Source: Rhodospirillaceae bacterium UBA3470
GTDB lineage: Bacteria; Pseudomonadota; Alphaproteobacteria; Rhodospirillales; Casp-alpha2
Assembly: GCA_002378125.1 (NCBI GenBank)
Contig: DFRF01000058.1
Coordinates: 1-19,631, forward strand
Length of the DNA stretch: 19,631 nucleotides
Direction of reading: 5' to 3'
Part shown: positions 15,197-19,631 of the stretch, in pieces
How positions within the stretch are numbered: position 1 is the first letter of the stretch
How the letters are laid out: every line of letters begins with the position of its first letter
The notes under the pieces: generated by a model
The model's database searches: none
What the model was told of the DNA's origin: nothing
The model's input: only the letters and a program-made list of their open reading frames with translations
Made by a program: the position numbers and the translations under genes

Positions 15197-15898
15197 TCAG
15201 AGCGGCGCATTCCGCAAAATAATGGCAAACCCTAGAACCACTGTCGCGGCGGCGACAGCACCCTGCAGACCCCCGTTCACCCAGGTCAGAGCACGGGCCG
15301 AATAGCTGAGGGGTATCGCAATGAAAGCCGATAGCGCGGCCATGCCTAGGACCGATCCAAATCCAAACATTGCGATATAGATCATCCCAGTCACCGGATC
15401 GTTTACTGTCGCCGTAGTCAGCACGAGCAGGGCCGCAGACCCCGCCAACCCGTGTATGATGCCCACCAACAAGGCCCGGATCGGCACCCCACTCGGGTGA
15501 GCATGATCGTGCTCTGACTTTGCATGGTCCTTGCGATCATCACGGTGGGAGTGCGCGTGCAAGTGCTGCACGCCGTTCGCATGACGGTGGGCGTGAAAGT
15601 GAATTCGGTCGCGCGATAGCCGATAAAAAAGATGACTACCGAGCCCCACAAGTAATATCCCGACGTAAAGCTCCAGCATGGCCGACAACGCCTCGTCGAT
15701 CGCCTGATCCAGGAACAGGACGGCGCCGGCAAACATCATCAGCGTGATCGTATGGCCGATGCCCCACACGACGCCGTGGTAGACAATCCGGCGGACCGAG
15801 CTTCGCCTGGCAGCGATGCTCGCGACGGCTGCGATATGGTCTGCTTCGAGAGCATGCTGCATGCCAATAAAAAAACCGAGGAGGAGGATTGAAGCCAT
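15197..15898 (-). CDS. NicO/HupE-like nickel/cobalt-family permease with His-rich loop
   Basis: A 233-residue polytopic membrane protein. The first helix carries HALEADH (15-21), the H-x4-D-H signature of nickel/cobalt transporters. A cytosolic or periplasmic loop at 100-134 contains twelve histidines, a metal-binding feature common in NicO/RcnA-type proteins. Hydrophobic segments flank it on both sides. The ATG at 15898 has only a weak purine-rich upstream stretch. It lies 290 nt after the ABC substrate-binding gene on the same strand, downstream of a cobalamin riboswitch, so Co(II) or Ni(II) transport is likely. Import is inferred from the context; RcnA-like export cannot be excluded from sequence. 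Confidence 0.8.
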   Translation of the reverse strand: MASILLLGFFIGMQHALEADHIAAVASIAARRSSVRRIVYHGVVWGIGHTITLMMFAGAVLFLDQAIDEALSAMLELYVGILLVGLGSHLFYRLSRDRIHFHAHRHANGVQHLHAHSHRDDRKDHAKSEHDHAHPSGVPIRALLVGIIHGLAGSAALLVLTTATVNDPVTGMIYIAMFGFGSVLGMAALSAFIAIPLSYSARALTWVNGGLQGAVAAATVVLGFAIILRNAPL

Positions 15899-16188
15899 AG
15901 ATAGAATTTTCTTTTGATATGCCCCTGTTAGCTACGCCATAGAGCGGACATCTTCAAACACATGATTTGAACTAGCCTGCGAACATGGCGCACGGCCTTG
16001 ACGGCCTGCCAGTCAAGCGCGTTCAAAGTAGTCGAGCACATGTGTGACACTCTTTAAACAGTTGTCCGTCCTAAAAGACGAGGAGGAGGCGCATGCGGTG
16101 CTCGCTCCTTAACAGGAGAACTTGTTCAGGCCAATCTTCCAGAGCACGGGCCCCGATGCCGGCGCGGTGTCCACAAGCTGCAGAGACC
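15899..16188 (-). promoter_or_regulatory. 290-nt gap rich in dyads between the ABC genes and the NicO-like gene
   Basis: No convincing gene is present. Several short inverted repeats are visible: TTCAAA/TTTGAA with a 7-nt spacer (15953-15971), CTTGAC/GTCAAG with a 9-nt spacer (15997-16017), the palindrome CACATGTG (16037-16044), and CTCCT/AGGAG with a 4-nt spacer (16105-16118). A TTGACT at 16016-16011 on the minus strand has no good -10 box. None is followed by a T-run, so I see no intrinsic terminator. A short open frame (GTG start, about 40 codons) on the minus strand within 15920-16050 has no family resemblance and is not called. Confidence 0.35.
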
Positions 16189-17070
16189 TCAGCTGCTTTT
16201 TTGCAAAGCAGCGATCAATGTACCCAAGTTGTGTTCAAACATTTTTTCGTAGCTGGTCGCCGGACCGCCACGCTCCGACAGCGCATCTGAGAACAACCGC
16301 CCACCGATCTTGATACCGGTTTCCCGCGCGATCTGGTGAACCAACGTCGGGCTACTGATGTTTTCCACGAATAGGGCACCAGCACCTACTTTCTTCAGAT
16401 GATCGATCAGCTTAGTCAGAGCCTTGGCAGAGGGTTCGGCATCCGTATCGATGCCCACCGGCGCCAGGAAATTTAAGCCATAGGCTTTCGCAAGGTAACC
16501 GAAGGCGTCATGGGCGGTGACAACCGTACGCGCTCCTTCCGGGAGCTTGTTGAGCTCAGCCGTGGCGCGGGTGTGTAGCGCCATGAGCCGCGCCGAATAG
16601 GCCTTGGCGTTTGCCTTGTAGGTCGCGGCGTTCTTCGGATCGGCACTGGCCAAGCCATCGGCGATGTTAGTTACGTAGATGACGCCGTTGGTGAGTGCGT
16701 TCCAGGCGTGTGGATCGATCTCACCTTCCACCTTGAGTGGCGAGATGCCCGTGGTCGCAAGAAACACCTCGGCCTTGGTACCCGACGTCTTGATCAGAGT
16801 GTCGGACCAAGTCTCAAAGCCCAGGCCATTGAGAAAGATCACATCGGCATTGGCCACCGCCTTGGCGTCGCTTGCGTTCGGCATGTAGACATGGGCGTCC
16901 GCATCGGGGCCAACAATGGTCGTCACGCTGGCCAACTCACCTGTCACCTGACGGACCATGTCACCAAGGATGGAGAAGCTGGCAACGATCTTTAGCTTGT
17001 CCTGGGCTGTTGCCGGCAGGGCAGTCAGCACCAGACCAAGAACCAACACAACGTTAAAAAGTCTTCTCAT
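16189..17070 (-). CDS. Cluster A-I metal-binding protein of ABC importer (ZnuA/TroA-like; cobalt candidate)
   Basis: A 293-residue periplasmic binding protein. A signal peptide covers about residues 1-22 (hydrophobic core, ALPATA before QDK). The four expected ligands are H60 (DAHVY), H121 (DPHAW), H187 (TAHDAFGY) and D262 (LFSDAL). Three His plus Asp is the Zn/TroA-like set, since Mn-type proteins have Glu at the third position. The His-rich loop typical of many ZnuA proteins is absent. The start overlaps the permease end by 17 nt and has AGGAG upstream. Family would suggest zinc, but the operon is under a cobalamin riboswitch, so cobalt is the more economical substrate; this is inference. 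Confidence 0.87.
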   Translation of the reverse strand: MRRLFNVVLVLGLVLTALPATAQDKLKIVASFSILGDMVRQVTGELASVTTIVGPDADAHVYMPNASDAKAVANADVIFLNGLGFETWSDTLIKTSGTKAEVFLATTGISPLKVEGEIDPHAWNALTNGVIYVTNIADGLASADPKNAATYKANAKAYSARLMALHTRATAELNKLPEGARTVVTAHDAFGYLAKAYGLNFLAPVGIDTDAEPSAKALTKLIDHLKKVGAGALFVENISSPTLVHQIARETGIKIGGRLFSDALSERGGPATSYEKMFEHNLGTLIAALQKSS

Positions 17071-17971
17071 GGATCTTTTCTCCTGTTTCCGAATTTACAT
17101 TGGTATCGCCGTCGGATTGCTGCCACCGGCAAGCAGGGTTGAGCCAAGCCGCGGGATGAAAGCCCTGTGGCGCGAAAATTAGGCTGATTAAGAAAAACAC
17201 CGCCGCCACCAGGACGATGGCCGGACCGGACGGCACATCTGGAAGATGGAACGAAACGATCAAGCCTATCCAACAGCTAAGCAACGCAAACCCAAAGGTC
17301 GTGAGTAGATAGCTGGTGATCGTAGATGCCCAGTAACGCGCGGCGGTGGCCGGCAGAATCATCAGTCCCACCGCCATCAGGGTGCCGAGCGCCTTAAAAG
17401 CGCCTAGAAGATTGAGTACCACCAGAAACATAAACCACTGGGTCGCGAGGCCTGGGTACTTCGTCTGACTCTCATGGAAGAGGGGGTCGATGGTATTAGT
17501 GATCAAGGGCCGAAGGATGATGGCGAAGCTAACCAACGTGATTGTCGCAGTGACCCCGATCAACACCAACGTCTCGTTGTCGATGCCCAGGATCGAGCCG
17601 AACAAGAAACTTTTGAGCGGAACGGCCGAGCCTGCGGCCGAAAGGACGAAGATACCAAGCGCCAGCGCGATCAAATAGAGTGACGCGAGGCTTGCGTCCT
17701 CGCGGATAATGGTCATACGTGCAAGCAAACTGGTCAGCGCGGCGACGGCGATCCCTGCGGTCAATCCACCGATAACCATAGAGACTACCGACAGACCCGA
17801 GAGGACGAAGGCGATGACAATGCCCGGCACGATGGCGTGCGCCATGGCTTCGCCGGCTAGGGACAGGCGCCGCAACACCAAGAAAGCACCCACCGGCGCG
17901 ATGGCGAAGCTCATGACGCTAGTCGCCACCAGGGCCCGGACCATGAAGGCATACTCAAACCACTCAAACAT
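17054..17971 (-). CDS. ABC-3 family metal permease (ZnuB-like; cobalt candidate)
   Basis: A 305-residue multi-helix inner-membrane permease of the Zn/Mn/Fe ABC-3 family. An early RRLSLAGEAMAHAIVPG stretch (about 39-55) and a central KALGTLMAVGLMILPAT segment are typical of this family, the latter near the ATPase coupling helix. The start at 17971 overlaps the ATPase stop by 8 nt and has CAGGAGG just upstream; the 24-codon upstream extension would lie within the ATPase gene. The hydrophilic C-terminal tail (about the last 30 residues) runs over the start of the binding-protein gene, which suggests translational coupling of transporter parts. Confidence 0.88.
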   Translation of the reverse strand: MFEWFEYAFMVRALVATSVMSFAIAPVGAFLVLRRLSLAGEAMAHAIVPGIVIAFVLSGLSVVSMVIGGLTAGIAVAALTSLLARMTIIREDASLASLYLIALALGIFVLSAAGSAVPLKSFLFGSILGIDNETLVLIGVTATITLVSFAIILRPLITNTIDPLFHESQTKYPGLATQWFMFLVVLNLLGAFKALGTLMAVGLMILPATAARYWASTITSYLLTTFGFALLSCWIGLIVSFHLPDVPSGPAIVLVAAVFFLISLIFAPQGFHPAAWLNPACRWQQSDGDTNVNSETGEKIHEKTF

Positions 17972-18725
17972 GACCGGCCTCCTGGCCACGGTACATGGTC
18001 TTGATCCAAGTGGCCTGGCTCCGAGACAGGTAGGCATGCCCAATCAGATTATGGGGCGTTAAGGTTTCCTGCGGATTTCCAAACAGCGCCCTTCCCTGAC
18101 CCAACAGCAGCGCCGAATTGCAATGCTGGAGAACGGCAGACAGATCGTGAAGCACCATAATCACGGCCCGCCCTTCGGCGGCCCAGCTATCGATCAGGGT
18201 TAACAAGGCCGCCTCCGTTGTCTGGTCGATCGCTGTGAAGGGCTCATCCAAAAGGATCAGGGGGGCGTCTTGCACCATGGTACGCGCAAATAGTGCACGC
18301 TGAAGTTGCCCTGCGGAAAGTTTGTACAGGGGCATGTCAGCAATTTCCGCCGTACCCGTGCGATCGAGTGCCGATTCAATACGAGCCTGGCATTCGCCGT
18401 CAATTTTATGAAGAAACCCTAAGCCCCGCCAGGCACCCATGGCGGCCAGGTCACGGACCCGAATGGGGAACCGATCGTCAAAGTCCGTCCGCTGACCGAG
18501 ATAGGCGACGGTTTCCGGCCGCGCAAGTGGCCAGTTTAACGCACCCGCAAGCGGCGGCAACCCACCAAGTAGCGTGCGAATCAGGGTCGATTTTCCCGAA
18601 CCGTTGTGGCCGACAACCGCGAGCACGTCTCCACGCGCCAATTCGAACGTAACGTCTTTAACAACAGTCAAATCCCGATACCCGAGCGCGAGCGCGTCGG
18701 CCGAAAGCAATAAGGGCTGGGTCAT
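17964..18725 (-). CDS. ABC metal importer ATPase (ZnuC-like; cobalt candidate)
   Basis: A 253-residue ABC ATPase that powers the neighbouring permease. It has Walker A GHNGSGKST (39-47), Q-loop Gln78, signature LSAGQ (136-140, Ala in place of the more common Gly), Walker B LILLDE (156-161) and the H-loop His193. Length and gene order (ATPase, permease, binding protein) match cluster A-I importers. It starts 15 nt after a small membrane-protein gene and thus lies downstream of the cobalamin riboswitch. The sequence alone cannot distinguish Zn, Mn and Co transport, because the ATPase does not bind the metal. Confidence 0.9.
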   Translation of the reverse strand: MTQPLLLSADALALGYRDLTVVKDVTFELARGDVLAVVGHNGSGKSTLIRTLLGGLPPLAGALNWPLARPETVAYLGQRTDFDDRFPIRVRDLAAMGAWRGLGFLHKIDGECQARIESALDRTGTAEIADMPLYKLSAGQLQRALFARTMVQDAPLILLDEPFTAIDQTTEAALLTLIDSWAAEGRAVIMVLHDLSAVLQHCNSALLLGQGRALFGNPQETLTPHNLIGHAYLSRSQATWIKTMYRGQEAGHV

Positions 18726-18740
18726 AATGCCTTGGCGCGT

Positions 18741-18878
18741 TCAGACGCCGAGTGTCGCGACGATGATTGCCCAAAGCCCAGTACAAGTTATACCAACGAT
18801 AATCAGGTGGTGCAGTGTACTGGTAGTTGTAAAGTTACATTCGGAACGGCGTACGGCCGGAACATCATGTGAAGGCAT
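18741..18878 (-). CDS. Small single-helix membrane protein, first gene of the riboswitch-controlled operon
   Basis: A 45-codon gene starting at the ATG at 18878, with AGGGAG six nt upstream; an ATG two codons earlier directly abuts the Shine-Dalgarno and is less suitable. The product has a polar N-terminal half with His4, Cys14 and the pair HH (23-24), and one membrane helix, LIIVGITCTGLWAIIVATLGV (25-45), that reaches the C-terminus. It lies between the riboswitch and the ATPase gene, 15 nt before the latter. I do not recognise a family; it does not show the C-terminal His motif of CbtB. A small accessory subunit of the metal transporter is inferred from its position and shape. Confidence 0.68.
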   Translation of the reverse strand: MPSHDVPAVRRSECNFTTTSTLHHLIIVGITCTGLWAIIVATLGV

Positions 18879-18884
18879 TGTCAT

Positions 18885-18907
18885 CTCCCTTAGGGACACC
18901 CGCCCTA
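18885..18907 (-). promoter_or_regulatory. Riboswitch expression platform: alternative hairpins over the Shine-Dalgarno
   Basis: Just before the small membrane-protein gene, TAGGG (18907-18903) can pair with CCCTA (18895-18891). Alternatively TCCC (18896-18893) can pair with GGGA (18889-18886), which is the Shine-Dalgarno itself. The two pairings exclude each other, as expected for B12-controlled translation initiation: ligand-bound RNA would leave the ribosome site sequestered. No T-run follows, so termination is less likely. Confidence 0.5.
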
Positions 18908-18924
18908 GTTCAGAGTTTCAACAT

Positions 18925-19126
18925 GCCTGGTAGGTATTCTGGCTCACGGTTATCGGGTTGAATGTGCCCGCCTTCCCAGGGTTGTCCGCAATGGCATCCC
19001 CAGTGGCGTTTGTTAAGCACCCCTACCGCACACAGATGCGGGTACAGCCCCGGATTTGTTCCCTGATGGGTACGACGCACCGGGTTCCCTTTTACTGCCT
19101 CAGCCTTAGGCCTGTGGCAACCAAAC
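18925..19126 (-). promoter_or_regulatory. Cobalamin riboswitch
   Basis: The minus strand shows the conserved cobalamin riboswitch elements in correct order: GGGAACCCGGTG (19089-19078), then AATCCGGGGCTGTACCCGCA (19056-19037) followed by TCTGTG, the B12 box GCCACTGG (19007-19000), TGGGAAGGC (18978-18970) and GAGCCAGAATACCTACC (18945-18929). The closing P1 helix can form between GTTTGGT (19126-19120) and ACCAGGC (18931-18925). Adenosylcobalamin binding would lower expression of the downstream genes, here the small membrane protein and the metal ABC transporter. Such switches control B12 synthesis, B12 uptake or cobalt uptake. Confidence 0.95.
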
Positions 19127-19132
19127 AATGAC

Positions 19133-19161
19133 ACTAGAATCGATCGCCCAGTTTTAGTCAA
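19133..19161 (-). promoter_or_regulatory. Sigma70-type promoter of the riboswitch operon
   Basis: TTGACT at 19161-19156 is five of six to the -35 consensus. After exactly 17 nt comes TCTAGT (19138-19133), four of six to TATAAT. Transcription would start near 19126, precisely at the first base of the riboswitch P1 helix, which supports the call. Confidence 0.6.
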
Positions 19162-19189
19162 TACCGATGAGAGGCTTTACCCGAAATTC

Positions 19190-19271
19190 TCACTGCGCGG
19201 CCGCGTTGTTGCTGCTCGTAGAGCCAAAACCCGACCCCAGCGCCTGCTGCGCCCCGCAATAGGTGTCGCCC
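19190..19271 (-). pseudogene. Possible frameshifted 3' fragment of a decayed gene
   Basis: In a different frame from the preceding small reading frame, codons just after its stop read KGDTYCGAQQALGSGFGST followed by SSNNAAAQ and a TGA at 19192-19190. The fragment has no start codon, yet its composition resembles a low-complexity protein C-terminus. It could be the out-of-frame tail of the upstream reading frame after a one-base change. This is a weak call. Confidence 0.25.
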
Positions 19272-19418
19272 TTAATCTATGACGCCTTGGTCGACCCTGA
19301 TGCTCGCGATGGACATAATTTCATCGCTCTTTGATAACCAAAGCCCGTTAGTCTCCTTATCAAAAACAATGAAACCCAAATTCCGCAGGCTCTGGCCTTT
19401 CATCTCCGCCAGGTGCAT
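19272..19418 (-). CDS. Short unrecognised reading frame (48 residues), possibly part of a broken gene
   Basis: An ATG at 19418 opens 48 codons with protein-like composition (for example LGFIVFDKETNGLWLSKSDE) ending at TAA 19274-19272. It lies in the same frame as the membrane-protein fragment upstream, separated only by a TAG and one codon, and has no good Shine-Dalgarno of its own. It may be a coupled small gene or the continuation of the upstream gene beyond an in-frame amber stop. No family is recognised. Confidence 0.35.
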   Translation of the reverse strand: MHLAEMKGQSLRNLGFIVFDKETNGLWLSKSDEIMSIASIRVDQGVID

Positions 19419-19421
19419 AGG

Positions 19422-19631
19422 CTAATTAAAGGATACAAAGTCGAAGTACTTGGGCCGTGCAGGTAGGGTCCCGTGATCCCACTCCCTCGACGTACATAAC
19501 TCATACAGTCGCCACCAAACGACACTACTAAACACCAACGGCACCAAGGCGAGAATGAACTCTGAATGCGACGCGCCTGGCCGGTCTAGCCAAAGGGTGA
19601 CCAAGCCCAATACCGCCGAGGTGACGGAAAG
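19422..19631 (-). CDS. C-terminal part of an unrecognised membrane protein, open to the right edge
   Basis: The frame is open from the window edge (first complete codons LSVTSAVLGLV) to TAG at 19424-19422. It shows two hydrophobic stretches, one at the edge and one FILALVPLVFSSVVWWRLY, followed by a polar tail ending KYFDFVSFN. The true start is outside the window; a TTG at 19610 is in frame but has no reason to be the start. The family cannot be recognised from about 69 residues. Confidence 0.5.
   Translation of the reverse strand, partial: LSVTSAVLGLVTLWLDRPGASHSEFILALVPLVFSSVVWWRLYELCTSREWDHGTLPARPKYFDFVSFN

Noticed and set aside
16189..18725. Plain zinc importer znuABC under Zur
   Set aside because: No Zur-like box was recognised near the promoter and an unmistakable cobalamin riboswitch leads the operon, so the gene symbols znuABC were withheld.
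1..19631. Defence systems, CRISPR arrays, prophage or insertion sequences
   Set aside because: No repeat-spacer pattern, transposase, integrase, terminal inverted repeats or toxin-antitoxin-like gene pair was found on either strand.

Overview
The window looks like chromosomal DNA of an alphaproteobacterium. It carries a UbiA prenyltransferase, a plant/alphaproteobacterial-type glutamate-cysteine ligase, and tightly overlapped GC-rich operons. No rRNA, tRNA, CRISPR array, insertion sequence or integrase was seen.

Left part (1-3447): ubiA on the minus strand is divergent from gshA on the plus strand. gshA is followed by a stand-alone TfdA/TauD-type 2-oxoglutarate dioxygenase. These are housekeeping genes plus one accessory enzyme.

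Centre (14908 down to 3615, all minus strand): thirteen genes are packed with overlaps or gaps of at most 15 nt, so they very probably form one transcript. In order they are a BadI/MenB-type ring-opening crotonase, acyl-CoA ligase, enoyl-CoA hydratase, SDR dehydrogenase, acyl-CoA dehydrogenase, 3-hydroxyacyl-CoA dehydrogenase, a separate 3HCDH C-terminal-domain protein, MDR quinone-reductase-like enzyme, 2,4-dienoyl-CoA-reductase-like SDR, PaaG-like crotonase, DUF35 protein, thiolase-like protein without the nucleophilic Cys, and a MaoC hydratase. The first five match, enzyme for enzyme, the aerobic/phototrophic cyclohexanecarboxylate route (CoA ligation, dehydrogenation, hydration, oxidation to a 2-oxo ring, hydrolytic ring opening). 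The last three resemble the hydratase/retro-aldolase module known from steroid side-chain degradation. The operon therefore probably degrades an alicyclic, possibly branched, carboxylic acid. The substrate is not determined by the sequence.

Right part (19161 down to 15197, minus strand): a promoter and a clear cobalamin riboswitch precede a previously uncalled 45-residue single-helix membrane protein, then the ATPase, permease and substrate-binding protein of a Zn/Mn-family (cluster A-I) ABC importer. After a 290-nt gap comes a NicO/HupE-like metal permease with a His-rich loop. By family alone this would be called ZnuABC, but the B12 riboswitch argues that the metal is cobalt.

The right edge (19190-19631) holds the end of an unrecognised membrane protein and two short reading fragments that may belong to a decayed gene.
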